Source of the DNA: Hemicordylus capensis
Taxonomy: Eukaryota > Chordata > Lepidosauria > Squamata > Cordylidae
NCBI RefSeq assembly: GCF_027244095.1
Contig: NC_069659.1
Coordinates: forward strand, 90,579,501 to 90,643,500
Reading direction: 5' to 3'
Length of the DNA stretch: 64,000 nt
A model generated the notes under the pieces. The model was given only the letters and a program-made list of their open reading frames with translations. It was not told the DNA's origin and did not search any database. This document shows positions 1 to 11,860 of this stretch, piece by piece (the first letter of the stretch is position 1; every line of letters begins with the position of its first letter). The position numbers were made by a program, and so were the translations under genes.

Positions 1-272
1 AGTAGCTGTGGTGACCGGATCCAACAAAGGCATTGGGTTTGCCATTGTACGGGCTTTGTGTAAGCAGTTCTCCGGGGACGTATATCTGACATCCCGGGAC
101 ATCGAACGAGGCAAGGATGCAGTGGCAAAGCTGCAGGATGAAGGGCTGAAGCCACTTTTCCACCAGCTGGACATCAATGACCTGCAAAGTATTCAAATCC
201 TCCGTGATTTCCTGAAGGAGAAATATGGAGGACTTAATGTGCTGGTCAACAACGCAGGAATTGCTTTCAAAG
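1..272 (+). CDS. CBR1: CBR1-like exon 1 (partial, 3' part)
   Basis: Reading frame starts at base 2 with VAVVTGSNKGIGFAIV. By comparison with the second copy, which starts MSNIPVAVV, about five codons lie before the window. The exon holds the Rossmann glycine motif and NNAGIAFK and ends one base into a codon. The donor is GTAAAA at 273. Confidence 0.92.
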
Positions 273-3200
273 GTAAAATGCAGAAGCAGCATCTTTGGAA
301 ACACTAATGTTAAATATGGAATACTGCATTTTAGGCACTGAAATTTTTATTTTGATTGCTTAGTTACCAGAACTGTTAAGACAGACTCAATAATTGCATA
401 AGAAGAAATGTCCATAGGAATAAAGCCTTTCTTTCCTGAAATACACCGTACCTTGAGGTCTGTCAAGAGTTGACACATTAGAAAATTATTCCAAATTCCA
501 TTCCCCTAAATTTATTTGAAGTTTTGCTAAACCATTTCCTAGCAGAGATTATTAGAAACTGTATTTTTGTATCATTTATGGTCATTGACACTGGTTGGAA
601 ATTAATAGTACTGTAGTATGTATGTATAATTTACAAAGCTCTTAGAAGGGAAAGGAAATGACAATAAAAAGAAAGAAAAATCAACTCCAGTTATATAAAA
701 TGTGTGTAGGCATTGTTGCATGATCATATTTCCAGTTCGTTGTTTATGGCATCATTCCACCTTTTTAATGTTTTAATTTTTATGACCACCACAGTCTTTT
801 TATATATCTTAAGTAATATTCAAAATGTCATTAAGTATAGGAGAAACAAATATATTTTAAAGATATTTGGATTTGCAGATTCAGTTGTTATTTCTGTGTG
901 CTTTTTCCTGCCAAATGAAAAAAAAAAACAAACAGTTGCAGATACAACTCCATTTGCTATACAAGCAGAAGTCACACTGAGAACAAACTTTTTGGCAACC
1001 AGGGATGTTTGTAGAGAGCTACTACCGCTGTTAAAGCCTAATGGTAAGTGCACCACAGTAAAGATTCTGAGGGAAATTCATTTTCACAAAGAGCGAATCC
1101 TTTTACTTGTTATGAAAAGTGCAGAAGAAACTTCACAAATAGATAATAGGGAAAATGATAACAGAAAATATATTTTCTAAATCTAGAATGTTTAATTCAG
1201 TCAGAATTATCTGTCCTATTTCTTAGGCTTTTCTTAATGCCTTAGAACATTTGAACCTTTGATCATAACTTCATTTCTTTTGGAATAAGTCCCACTGATT
1301 TCAACTTTATAGTAGCCTTATGAAGGAGAATTATTGAAATGAATGGGAAAGCCTTCCAAATAATCTGTTTCAGATTGCATATCTTATAGAAGTACTTACT
1401 AGAGGTAAATTAATCTAAGAATGCTCTTATGCTTAGAAACAGTGACACTGTGGAGGAGAGCTGGTCTTGTGGTAGCAAGCATGACTTGTCCCCTTAGCTA
1501 AGCAGGGTCTGCCATGGTTGCATATGAAAAGGAGACTAGAAGTGTGAACACTGTAAGATATTCCCCTCAGGAGATGGAGCCGCTGCTCTGGGAAGAGCAG
1601 GAAGTTTCAAGTTCCCTCCCTGGCTTCTCCAAGATAGGGCTGAGAGAGATTCCTGCCTGCAACCTTGGAGAAGCTGCTGCCAGTCTGTGAAGACAATACT
1701 GAGCTAGATAGACCAATGCTCTGACTCAGTATATGGCAGCTTCCTATGTTACAAGTGAGAACCACCCAGATTGGTCCCAATCCCAGTGCTCCTTCGCTGG
1801 GTAGCCCAGGTTTCGTGCATGGCCTAAAAGTGAGGTTGGAGGGTGCACATGTTCCTTCCTACCTCACCACCTGGTTGTGTGGAAGCTTGGGCTACCAGCA
1901 GCCTGAGCTTCCACAGAGCGATGCAGAAGGTGCACCTGACAGCATGGAACTCCCCCAATGCACTGCAGAACTCATGTGGTGCATTGGGGGGGGGTACTAA
2001 AGGACTTCCTCCTTGATCCCAGCTCTGCCAATCATGGCCGTGCTGGTCGTCTTGGCACACAATCAGCAGAGCAAGGAAGAGGCCTCCGGTCATTTGCGAG
2101 GAGGCAGGTAAGAGCCTGCCTTCCCCCACAACTACCCCAGTCTGGTTGTGTGAATGACCTTTATATCTAGCTAAGTTTTAGGGATGGCCAGGGTAGTTCG
2201 CACATGTCATGATGGGTGTTGTTATAGAACTGCTATGATTCCCATTTTACCAATGAAAAGATATTGGCATTAATTAGGGCAGATGTTCCCAACCTTGGGT
2301 CCCCAGATGTTGTTGAACTACAGATCCCATCATCTCCAGCCACTGGGAATTGTAGTCCAACAATTCTGGGGATCCAAGGATGGGAATCTCTGTATTAGGG
2401 TATAGGTCACTGTGCTACTGCAGCTGGTAACCTTTGTATATTCATCCTATGTGTTCTGCCAGAACTAAAAGCATATTTTTGCCAACTGGTCCTTCTGAGT
2501 CAAACTGATGTTTCTAGAGTTTTTGCTGATTTCAGGGCATGGAGAGTCCTTAGAAAAAGAACAGAAAGACAAGGAGATGCAGGGAGAAAATATAACTGAA
2601 GAAAACATATAACTTAGGCAGACCTCTACACATCCCCTTGCCTGCTCGCCAGTGGCAAGTGCCCCCACCCTTTGGTGAACAGGACACCCAGGACCACTCT
2701 GAGCTCATTTCCACTGCCATTTTTGAGAAGGTAAGAATCAGCAGGGATCCTTTCTGAGCAGTAAGAGAACGCTCTCTCTGTTTCTTACTATCTCCAAATC
2801 TCAGTGCCAATGACAAGAATTCCTAAGAACTCTGCATGTGCCAGAAAGGATCTGAGGGAAGAGAGGGGATTGGTGGCAACCACAAATAATAGCTGGCTAG
2901 CGAGCTAAGCCTAAATTTGTGGGTCCCTGTAGGGAAACAAACTCTGTGCATACTTACTTGAGGATAAACCCTATTGAACTCAGTGGGACACGGTCAAATA
3001 AGCATATACATAGGATGAGACTGTAAGAAAGGAATTATTTTGTCATTATCCTTTTAACTCGGATTGCATTTGCAGTGTCTTAAAGTTCACTAATCAGCAT
3101 GTAGTTCATAAATGTACACTCTGCAAAATAGAGAGTTGAGCTCCAGGATGTAATGTGCCCCACTAGTATATCACAGTTCATGTGGACTTGGTCCTCTAGT

Positions 3201-5598
3201 CCAAATGCCTGCATTGCAGGGGATCGTTTTATGCATCCGCTCCCACTGATTCCACACTAATATCCTTCCAAAGTAGCCTACTACACAAAAATGACGAATA
3301 TTTATATACCGCTTTTCAACAAATTTCCCAAAGCGGTTACATAGATATTTATAAATAAATATCACAGAGACAGTATGTCCCAGTTCAAGAACAGGAAAGA
3401 ATAAGGTGCCCAGTCCTAGAGTTATTTTTGCAGTGCCAGTAGTAATTTAGTAAGAAAAAACGTGTTGATAGAATAAGCAAATGCAGTGGACAAGACTAAT
3501 ACATATACTCAATGAAAAATATAGTTCTCATACATTCTGGAAATTTGAATGCACCCATCTCAGCCAGCTGTTTAAGTCTTTGGATCTGGAATTAAGTGTA
3601 TTACAACCCTTTGTTACTTCATTGACCCATGAGGATTATCTTATCTCCTACGTGAATGGGAACGATCCACCAAGGAAACATCAGAGACTTTACCCATTGC
3701 GTCTATATAGGAGCTTAGTTTCTCCTCCTTTAAACACCTGCTTTTTCCAGCCTTTATATGGCTTATGTATGATGGGTTATATTGACTACTATTTTTCCAC
3801 ATTATATGTATTTCTCCTGTCCTATTCATGTATTTACACTCTGTGATACTTTATGATTATTTGTGTCTTTGTGAAATTAATATTAATATATGATTGTTCT
3901 AACCAGCCTTAACTGAGTGATATTGATATATTAATATATGGATTGACTATATTTTTCATTGAATAGTAATTTAGTAACATCGTCTAAACTGCTTAAAAAT
4001 AAATAGTTTTATTTAGAAAGAGAATAAAATAAAAACAAGAGTACATCCAAAATTTCCAAGAGAGCATGGTTACATAGAATATCCTGAAAGGAACCACTGC
4101 CAATCCATCACCGAACACTCAATTAACAGAGTAAAACCATAAACGAACAGTTCAGAAATCTAAATGCCCATGAAAACAATTCACACCGAATTTACCTAGC
4201 TTAGCAAAGGGTAAAGAACAGGTAAATACCTCCCAAATCTCTAGTCAAAACATTATGGTAATTACCGAGGTCTAACAAACAAACAAAACCTCGCAAAAAA
4301 CTTATTAGAAAAGGAAGAATAATAAAAAAGGAAAACATAAGGTAACATAAGATTTGTTAAACTAAAATACAGATTAAAAAGATATAACTCGATAGAATAA
4401 AGTAATATTTACTATATAATAAGGTAAAACAGTAGTACCAAGCATACAGTACCAAAGGTAAATAAAAGAATATTGTATTACTAGTGGTTGTTATATACTA
4501 CTAATTGAAATATATGTAAAAGCTTTGATATCTAAAAATTATATTTGATGCAAGAGTTAAATATCTAGTACAGTATTCAATAAATTTGTGAACATCAAGA
4601 TTTATTAGAGAAGGTGCAGGTTAACCGAGCTTTGCTAAGTAGTAAAACAAGTAATAATATCAGGCTGTCTCCTACGTAACTAAAAATGAGTAAGACCATG
4701 TTTATATTTATATAATAAAGTGTAAAAAAATATGTAAAGGCTTATAAGTGGCAAGGTGTAAATAGTTTCAATATCTAAATGGAATCTTTGGTATAAAAAT
4801 TGAAAATCTAAACACTCTATGTAAAAATTGATTTAAATGCTGTTGAAATCTAAAAAAGAGGTATTCCTAAGGACATCGTTGGAAAAAAGAGAGAAGGGAG
4901 CAAAAAAAATGAGTAGAGGGGGAAAGGAAAAAGAAAAACCAGCCAGCTGTAACATCGTCTAAACTGCTTAAGGGGATAAGCCATTTATCATGTTACATGA
5001 GGAAGCAAAATCCCCTGATCAGTCTTGCCCTCCCTGAGGGAAATCTCTTCTGAATTTTACTTCAACAGAAAATGGGAAGTGTGTACCTTGTAGTGTAAGG
5101 AAAAACCTTGATTATTGCCACAGAATTGCTTCTAGTCCTCTAACGCTTTTCTTTTTAACAGGCAGAGTCGTGAATGTATCTAGCATGAATGGTGCTTCAG
5201 CATTATCCAGATGCAGCCAAGACCTGCAGCAGAAGTTTCGCAGTGACACAATCACTGAAGAGGAGCTAGTAAAGCTCATGGATAAATTTGTGCAAGACGC
5301 CAAGAAGGGGATACATGAGAAGGAGGGCTGGCCAAATACTGCTTATGGGGTGTCCAAACTAGGAGTGACAGTTCTGTCCAGAATTCAAGCAAGGCGACTG
5401 AATGAGACAAGGAAAGGTGATGGCATTCTCCTGAATGCCTGTTGCCCTGGGTGGGTCAGGACTGACATGGCAGGTCCTAAAGCCCCCAAAACTCCAGATG
5501 AGGGAGCAGAGACTCCAGTGTATTTAGCCCTTTTACCCGCTGGTGCTGATGGGCCTCATGGCCAGTATGTTAGTGAGAAAAAAGTACAGAAATGGTAA
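1..5598 (+). CDS. CBR1: carbonyl reductase (NADPH) 1-like gene, 5' end cut by window
   Basis: A short-chain dehydrogenase/reductase that reduces carbonyls such as quinones and prostaglandins with NADPH in the cytosol. Three coding exons are visible: 1-272, 936-1043 and 5162-5598 (stop TAA at 5596-5598). All junctions keep phase and use GT donors and AG acceptors. The spliced product has 271 residues plus about five missing at the N-terminus, close to the 277 of human CBR1. Motifs seen are TGSNKGIG (cofactor loop), NNAG, VNVSS (catalytic Ser) and YGVSK (catalytic Tyr and Lys), plus the family segment [15 protein letters not shown]. The three-exon structure matches CBR1 and CBR3. With DOP1B downstream on the same strand, the locus is the CBR1-CBR3 cluster. 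CBR1 is favoured over CBR3 by position and by the AGIAFKVAD segment, but orthology within a lineage-specific duplication is uncertain. The reading frame has no break. Confidence 0.93.
936..1043 (+). CDS. CBR1: CBR1-like exon 2
   Basis: 108 bases following acceptor AAACAG. Encodes VADTTPFAIQAEVTLRTNF and then a segment ending LLPLLKPNG; donor GTAAGT at 1044. Phase fits exons 1 and 3. The upstream tract is A-rich rather than pyrimidine-rich, which is unusual for an acceptor and suggests a weak or altered 3' splice site. Confidence 0.9.
1454..1754 (+). repeat. 5S-rRNA-headed SINE, near full length
   Basis: The head contains GCTAAGCAGGGTCTGCC, then TGGTTGCATATGAA and GGAGAC, closely following the 5S rRNA internal promoter region. 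The body runs through CCAAGATAGGGCTGAGAGAG and ends GACTCAGTATATGGCAGC then TTCCTATG, resembling the octamer tail of CR1 elements. At least six more copies or fragments are in the window. Confidence 0.85.
2272..2400. mobile_element. hAT-type MITE with 8-bp target duplication
   Basis: 113-bp element at 2280-2392, flanked by AATTAGGG (2272-2279) and TATTAGGG (2393-2400), 7 of 8 identical. Ends are inverted: CAGATGTTCCCAACCTTGG pairs imperfectly with CCAAGGATGGGAATCTCTG. The interior contains the motif GTTGAACTACAGATCCCATC, also seen near 37640 and 45140. Confidence 0.75.
2620..2945 (+). repeat. unclassified dispersed repeat (same family as 46220-47340)
   Basis: Shares landmarks with DOP1B intron 2: AAGTGCCCCCACCCTTTGGT here and AGTGCCCCCAATCCTCTGGT at 46238, then a GAGAGGGGATTGGTGGCAAC box here matching GGAGAGGATTGGTGGTGACC near 47270. 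This copy lacks the 148-bp tandem array found in the other copy. Confidence 0.6.
3290..3368 (+). repeat. fragment of an unclassified repeat (5' part of repeat X)
   Basis: ATATTTATATACCGCTTTTC followed by AACAAATTTCCCAAAGCGGT matches the start of the repeat at 52322. Family not named. Other copies are at 41379, 42140 and 52322. Confidence 0.5.
3974..4971. mobile_element. unclassified 952-bp insertion with 23-bp target duplication
   Basis: A perfect 23-bp direct repeat beginning GTAACATCGTCTAAACTGC lies at 3974-3996 and 4949-4971. Between them is 952 bp of strand-asymmetric sequence, A-rich on +, with no recognisable protein. The duplication is long for a DNA transposon and fits a target-primed retroelement insertion. 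Neither end has a clear poly-A tail, so the family is unknown. Confidence 0.7.
5162..5598 (+). CDS. CBR1: CBR1-like exon 3 (last coding exon)
   Basis: Follows acceptor TTTTTAACAG. Encodes RVVNVSSMNGASALSRCSQD through the YGVSK catalytic motif to the C-terminal VSEKKVQKW and TAA at 5596. Length and end match human CBR1. Long stretches are almost identical to the damaged exon 3 at 31499-31917. Confidence 0.95.
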
Positions 5599-6060
5599 CA
5601 CAGTAATGATATTTCTGGGTATACAGAATGAAAATGATACAGAATAATGAAACAATGATACTTCTGGATATACACACTGGAGATTCTGGGCCTGTGGCTT
5701 GCTGTAGCAGTTTAAATTCAGAAACTGGCTTCTGTGCACAGAAATGGTATTTTGCTAAAATGTAATTTAAGAATGCTGAACAGTGGAGGGAAGTGACATG
5801 TAGTGATGAGAGCATGCAGAACTTGCCTGTGTTGTCTGTTAGATCCTTGTGCAGTACCTCATGGCAGACTTTTGTTGTTCTTGCAGTTTCCAGATGTGGA
5901 CAACTATCTCCTTTTATACTAACTTTAATTTGAATGTGTAAAATGATTAGCTCTTGAAGACATAAAACATGTATGTGTACAATATTGTTTTCTATAATGC
6001 ATTAATTAAATAATTCTAGACTTTACATACAATATGGTTGCATGAAATTGGTAAAATAAA
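5599..6060 (+). other. CBR1: CBR1-like 3' UTR with poly(A) signal
   Basis: AT-rich sequence after the stop. AATAAA at 6055-6060 is the most likely polyadenylation signal, giving a 3' UTR of about 470 bases. The 3' end is inferred. Confidence 0.5.
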
Positions 6061-6357
6061 AATGATCATTTAACAAATATGTTTTTGGCTACTTTGCAGG
6101 GAGGACTGTTGAGTGCCTATACATTCTTTTACAAACCCAGAAATGCACAAACACACACGCGCACATGAATCTACATGAATGCAGAAGGGTCGATAAGCAT
6201 TCAGCCTGGAAAGTGTTTTTAAAACATAAACCTCTAAGAATAACAGCATTGCAGAATGTTGCAGAGGAGGGGAGTAGTGTTGCTTGCTATTGGTGATTAC
6301 CATATAGGGGTGTGCATGAAAACTACACCACCACCTTTCACACAGCAACCTTAGTGG

Positions 6358-7114
6358 TCCTAGAAGCCATTTTGATACCAAAAAGGGGAGACCAAAGTCC
6401 TACGGTGCTGTGAAATTGTTTATTGGAGCCCAACACGTATCGGCTAAAGCCTTCTCCAGGGGCAAACTAAAACACATTATGGCCATGATAGAGTCCTACT
6501 CAGGAGGGAGACATGGTGGATTCTTGAGTTAAACAACTTGATTCCTGGCTGTTTGAATGAGGAGTTAGACTTTGGAGCAATGCCTAATTGAGGGGCATTC
6601 TCCTTTTTAAAAGCATGATTCTAGTAGTGGGTTAGATAATGACGTGCAGCTGGGTCATTATCTAAGGCTATAAATCTGTTGTTAAAATGGAAAATGGGAT
6701 AAGCTCATGGGAGGAAGATAGCAGTAAGTCTGCTCAAGGAGTCTTGGCTAGTCTAAGAATGTAAGTATCTGCATGCTGCTTTTCAGAATTGTTATTCTTG
6801 GAATTGTTGTTTTTGTAAAACCAAGTCCTTAGGCTTTTACTGTTTTTGGAGAAGTTGGTTTTTTATGACAGGATTTCATAGGAAAATATGTAAGTGTATA
6901 ATTTTGTTATAATTGTTTTTTTTTTAAGTATTCAGAGTTTGCATATTTTAAACATTCAGTACATTTCATTATGTGTCTTTGCCCCAAAGAAAGCTTCGGC
7001 CGATACGCATTATGCTCCAGTAAACAATTTCACAGCACCATGGGACTTCGGTCTCCCTTTTTAACATCTTGACTAGGTGCTTCTCTGTTTTTTTCTACAT
7101 TCCTAGAAGCCATT
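6358..7114. mobile_element. Penelope-like fragment with inverted terminal pieces and 14-bp target duplication
   Basis: TCCTAGAAGCCATT occurs at 6358-6371 and 7101-7114, flanking 729 bp. The two ends are inverted copies: near 6395-6450 the minus strand reads AAACAATTTCACAGCACCGT, and near 7023-7042 the plus strand reads AAACAATTTCACAGCACCAT. Both carry a GGGGAGACC/GGTCTCCC box and a CCGATACG box. I recall such ends from Penelope-like (PLE) terminal repeats. The family call is inference, supported by PLE coding remnants 0.9 kb downstream. Confidence 0.6.
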
Positions 7115-7944
7115 CCACCAGCAATACCAAACTATTTTGAGCCTTGAAATGGAGGCTGGATTGAGGGGATACATATATGGCCCCTTCAACCCATAGTACA
7201 CTTTTATTTTGCAGGGGGTGGGTGGTCTGGCCTTTACTGTGGATAAACTTTGGGTTTGTGGAATCTACTATGGATTCTATAAGAAAGAATGTTGTGGTCC
7301 ACCAATTAGCGCCATTACAGACTAATGACTCCGTTAAGGGAGATGGGAGCAGAGCCAATTACTTAATTCACTCTAAGAGCCGTACTCTTGGATGACTTGC
7401 AACTTCAAGTATAAATGCATATCTGAGTTGCTTCAGAACAGGGATTCTAACAGTCTTATTGAGAGCAGGGAAAACTTTTAGTTGCTGTTAAGAAACATTT
7501 GCCAATCCACTGCAAATTATCCAGAGATCCTGGTCTACCTTCTGCCCACTGCTACAGTAATATCTCCCACAATAGCCATAACCAGGCCATTCCCATTTAG
7601 GTTAGCCAACTAACAAATCAAAGTTTAACTTCAAAAAAACCAAAGTTTTATTTTAGCAGAATATTTGTAATTTCTGTTTTACATCTTGAAAATCATATCA
7701 ATCATCCTTTTTCTTAATTTATTCAGTTGCTGCTTCATTGGTGATATTTTCTTTATTTGGAAGGGCAACTTGCATCAACTTCATGAATTTCATTCATGGA
7801 TTAATCATACAGTATCCAGTTTGTTCTACAGGCTGATTTTTTTTTTCCAGGTTCATTTTTTAAATGTGCTAGTCAAAAGATCTGGTCCACAGATACACAC
7901 CTCCCTATTTTTTTAAAAAAACAAAAACAACCAAAAACTAAACC

Positions 7945-8860
7945 ACAGATTGCAACACTGTGCTCAGATTTGATAGTTGTCACTCCAGACATGTCAGACA
8001 TAATTTGCCAAATGGTTTATTTTTAAGAGTCAAATGGAATTGCTCTCTAGAATGGGATTTTCTTGCAGAATCAGACAAGTTACAGAGAGACTTTATGCAT
8101 AGAGGTTATCCCCTATCGGTCATACAAGCCAGAATTAGAGTTGCTCATCAACAATGAGATACTAATGCATCAGAAACCTAGTTCTGATAATTGTAGTAAA
8201 GTCATATGTACTCTTCTATTTAACCATATAGGCACCAGGCTTACAAAGGCAATTTTTAAAAAATTGGTTTTTGGTCTCAGATACTCCTTGCTGTCAGTCT
8301 AAGCCTATCCTTTCCTTTAGACATATGAGAAACATTTCTTACTGGCTTGTCCAAAGTGATACCTCCCTTCGCATAAAACAATCCATTCTCATATTTGGAT
8401 CTAGTCTACACCAAGGAGACTTCACTTGTGGAAATTGTGAATACTGCCACTACACTTCTAAACATAATGAATTTGCCAATCCTGTTGACCAAGACATACA
8501 CTTTATATCGTTTTACCACATGTAATTCTGCCTCTGTAGTTTATATTGTTTAGTGTTCCTGTCATCTACTGTATGTGGGCAAAACTATTAGAACTAAAAA
8601 AAAGAGGACAGGTGAGCAGTTATGCAACATCACACACAAAAATACCAAAGCACAATTGGTTAAACATTGGTTACAACAGAAACATACTTTTCATCTGGGC
8701 TTTAGGACATATACCCTCATGCCCTTATAGGATCTTGTTAAAAGAGGCTAGGTATATCCTTAGATTGAACTGCTTAGCCCCTAGGAGCCTAGAAGAGGGT
8801 TGGTGCTCTTTTGTAATTAAAAAAAATCCCAGGAATAATGTTGCTACAATGGACTGAAGT
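7945..8860 (+). mobile_element. degenerate Penelope-like element: RT C-terminus plus GIY-YIG region
   Basis: Translations in all three + frames give a broken PLE C-terminus. HNLPNGLFLRVKWNCS with DFMHRGYP is the usual end of the PLE reverse transcriptase. FTCGNCEYCHYTSKHNEF is the Cys-rich start of the GIY-YIG linker, and ALGHIPSCPY with EARYILRLNCLAP is its end. The frame changes several times and stops interrupt it, and the VYIV block at 8538 is directly followed by a stop. An old copy. The 5' part of the element is not visible. Confidence 0.75.
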
Positions 8861-9249
8861 TCTGTTGAAATAAGTGGAACACACTATTTTTTTTAAAAAG
8901 TAATCTCTCAGTATTTAAATAGGATTATATATGAGTAGTTTAGATCTTACTATAGAAAGTGCACATATTCTTTTCATCCCCCAAAGGAAAAATCTCATGG
9001 GCTTAGCATGGGATTTTCTCCTTATAAAAGAGTAAACGGGCATAAAGAAAGAATTTTAAATATAAGAATTTTAAATATAAATGGAACAAACAATTCATAC
9101 ACAAAACTTGGTCAGTTTATTCAAAGGGTTTTATCCTCGATAATAGGGAGACACACTATTAGACATTTGATACAGATATCAATATCACAACTTTCCACAT
9201 CAGTTTTTGATATTACACAGCAATTTTCATCATAGATTAGGATTGTTTT

Positions 9250-10080
9250 AACAACTGCCTTATGCCATAGGTCATAAGATGTATAGCAAAACTAGTTTAC
9301 TGGAGACAAGCCATGCAACATTTCATGAAGAACCTGTAACTCCAAATTTCTAAATTCTGAACTTCTCAAGAGGCCAGTTTCTACTGACCTAAAATAAGCT
9401 GCAGGTTATGTTGAATCAAGATAAAGTTAGGAACAGGCCATTATTACATTGTAACTTACAGGTGAACATGAAACACAAATCTGTATGCAATATATTTCAT
9501 TCTAAGAAGTTTCTTCTGTTTTGCTCTGAAAAGCCCAGGCAGACCACAGGATGCCAACTAGGAATAATGCATACTTTGCATAGGAGGCAAATATTAGTAC
9601 AGTACAGCCTTCCCCGCCCCGCCGCCCCCGCCCCCAGCATCCAGCTGCTGGTGTACTCAGAACTAAATTACAGGCTGCAACTCTGTTTGTATGTTGATAT
9701 TTCTATTAAAGTAAGTTGCACTTAAAATTAATGACTTGTTAATCTCAAGTAATTTGTTTTATGTGGGAGGAGCCTATTTGTATCAATGAGGAAAATTAGG
9801 CTTCCTTGCTAGGAAGTAGTACTGACTTCTTCAGTGGGATTTACTACTGAATAAATGTATTTCGGATTGTGTTGGGAATTTATTTATTTGCATTTCCTAC
9901 CTCAGTAAGGCATACTTCAACTCCTGCTAACTGGGCAAAGGGGCACCTTTTAAAGTGGTGATTTTCTTATATATAGCTGTGGGAGCGCAATTTTCCTTAT
10001 TCATGCCAGCCTAGCATCTCTCCCAATGGCTGTTTCCTGGTATCTCCCTTGTGTTTTTTTGCAGACTGTTAACCCTGTGA
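9250..10080. other. intergenic, nothing recognised
   Basis: Includes a short C-rich run near 9610-9637 that resembles GC boxes but has no flanking gene. I see no coding sequence or clear repeat. Confidence 0.5.
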
Positions 10081-10084
10081 TGGG

Positions 10085-10333
10085 TCACCTTAAGTAGCGC
10101 AGCAGGGAAATGCTCGACTAACAAGCAGAAGGTTGCCAGTTCGAATCCCCGCTGGTATGTTTCCCAGAAACACCTATATTGGGCAGCACCGATATAGGAA
10201 GATGCTGAAAGGCATCATCTCACTATGTGGGAGGAGGCAATGGTAAACCCCTCTTATATTCTACCAAAAGAAAACCACAGGGCTCTGTGAATGCCAGGAG
10301 TCGAAATCGACTTGACAGCACACTTTACTTACT
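10085..10333 (+). repeat. Sauria-type SINE, near full length
   Basis: tRNA-derived head with AGCGCAGCAGGGAAATG and GTTCGAATCCCCGCTGG (box B). The body has AGGAAGATGCTGAAAGGCAT and ATGGTAAACCCCTC. The tail, GAGTCGAAATCGACTTGACA, resembles the BovB LINE 3' end. Confidence 0.88.
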
Positions 10334-11539
10334 AACCCCATGATACAGGAAACCATTGTTCCATTTCTTTTGCTATGTAAACTGATTTGAGGACATTGGT
10401 GTTGAAAAGTGGAAAATAATAAACAAAATCTACATGTCCTCGAATATATGGGCAACATATTCTCTCATCATGTAAATGATATTCTTGCTTGTGATTGGGA
10501 AACCTGTTGCCTAAAGAGCCAATCGCTCAGAGATAACAATGCCTAGAGGGCAGCATAGGAGGCAGGTCTATCATTTTTCTTAACCAGATCAGCTTTCACA
10601 TCATACACAGCAAGCACAAGAGAGTATACAGAATCACCAGCAGTCGTAGCATAGAACGAAAAGGGTAAATGCTTTTTCTCTGTCTTCAGGTGATCTCTCT
10701 TGTCTTTTGATAGTGTAAAGTAAACTGATGGGGTTATGTCTTATCACTGTTATTTTATAACGATTATTTTCACAGATCAGCACCTGTTCAGATGTAGGGT
10801 GGGGAGAGATGAGAAACAATCCAGAGTATTTAAACTACAAAACAGGAACAGAAAAGCAAGTGATTTCTTCACTCACTAATTCACACAGTTACAGTATTTA
10901 CCCGAATCCAAGACTAAGTTTTTCCCCCAAGTTGTTTAGTTTTAGAAATCAAGCAGTTGTCTTAAATTCAAGTAAATACAATGTAACCTGTATTTTTAAA
11001 GGGGGTCATCTTAAATTCAGAAACATCTTCAACTTGGAGAAATACAGTAATAGCATGCTTTTGGTTTGGAATAGCTTTGGTTTTCTCTGCTGATACGCTG
11101 CCTGTTGATGCGGATTTGGAACCGCTGACTCAGTTTAATGCTGCTTATATTTTGTTGATGTTTTAAGACTGATCAGTGGCTTCTAGATTAATGCTTCATC
11201 ATTAGACTCCAGAGGAGTGATATAGACCACTGGCTAGGATGCTGCCCTATGTTTATTAATTATTATTTTATTATTGTGAACTCAGCAAAAACAAATTTAA
11301 TAAGTTTTAGAATAGCTGGATATCTGGTCACCACTGAAATGTTTTAACTATACATTTAGACAGCTCAGAAGTAAGGCAATGGTTACAACAACACCTAGAA
11401 TCTAGCATGATTTATCATTTGTTATGTGGCCCATATCCTGTGCTCCATGCTGTGGCTTTATTATGCTGTGACCACAGAATACAGGCAGTAGTCCAGTGCA
11501 CCTCAGCCCTATGGGGACTGGAGTGTGCTCTTCCACAGA

Positions 11540-11640
11540 TTGGTATTGAAACATTGGTATTGGTATTTATTTTTGTGAACCACCTAGAGCATTTGCATCA
11601 GGCAGTATATAAATCAAATAAATAAATAATAAACACAAGT
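11540..11640 (+). repeat. LINE 3' tail fragment (L2-like)
   Basis: GTGAACCACCTAGAGCATTT, then GCAGTATATAAATC and a short AAAT-rich simple repeat. This is the typical 3' end of L2-type elements, as also at 16015, 32620 and 56460. Confidence 0.6.
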
Positions 11641-11749
11641 TATTTAGCATCTTGAACCTTCATAGACATAATCAGTACAATATATTTGGAGTGAAGTATT
11701 ATCAATATGCTGATAAAACCAACTAGATATTTCTGTTATCAAATATTTA

Positions 11750-11860
11750 TGCATTTATTTATTTATTATTTGTACACTGCCATAAACTGCTGCCTCTGGT
11801 GGTTTACAAGAACATAAAACAAAACAGAAATTAAAACCTTAAAACAATTTAAAAACACAA
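11750..11860 (-). repeat. LINE 3' tail fragment, reverse orientation
   Basis: Starts in TTTATTTATT, then GTACACTGCC and GGTGGTTTACAAGAACATAA. This reads as the reverse complement of the L2-type tail. Confidence 0.55.

Larger units (their letters stand above)
1044..5161 (+). other. CBR1-like intron 2, repeat-filled
   Basis: A 4.1-kb intron holding a 5S-headed SINE, a hAT-type MITE, a dispersed repeat that recurs in DOP1B intron 2, and a 952-bp insertion with a 23-bp target duplication. Nothing coding is recognised. The segment 1755-2170 is GC-richer and has no family I can name. Confidence 0.8.

Noticed and set aside
713-1180. 155-codon frame over CBR1-like exon 2
   Set aside because: Only 936-1043 has family similarity and splice sites. 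The rest is intron read through.
1495-1560. Possible 5S rRNA gene
   Set aside because: Only the internal-promoter part resembles 5S; the sequence continues into a SINE body present in many copies.
3481-3846. 121-codon open frame in CBR1-like intron 2
   Set aside because: No homology, AT-rich drift-like composition, and it lies beside repeats.
9610-9640. C-rich GC-box-like run that might be a promoter
   Set aside because: No exon, CpG-rich surroundings or gene near it in either direction.
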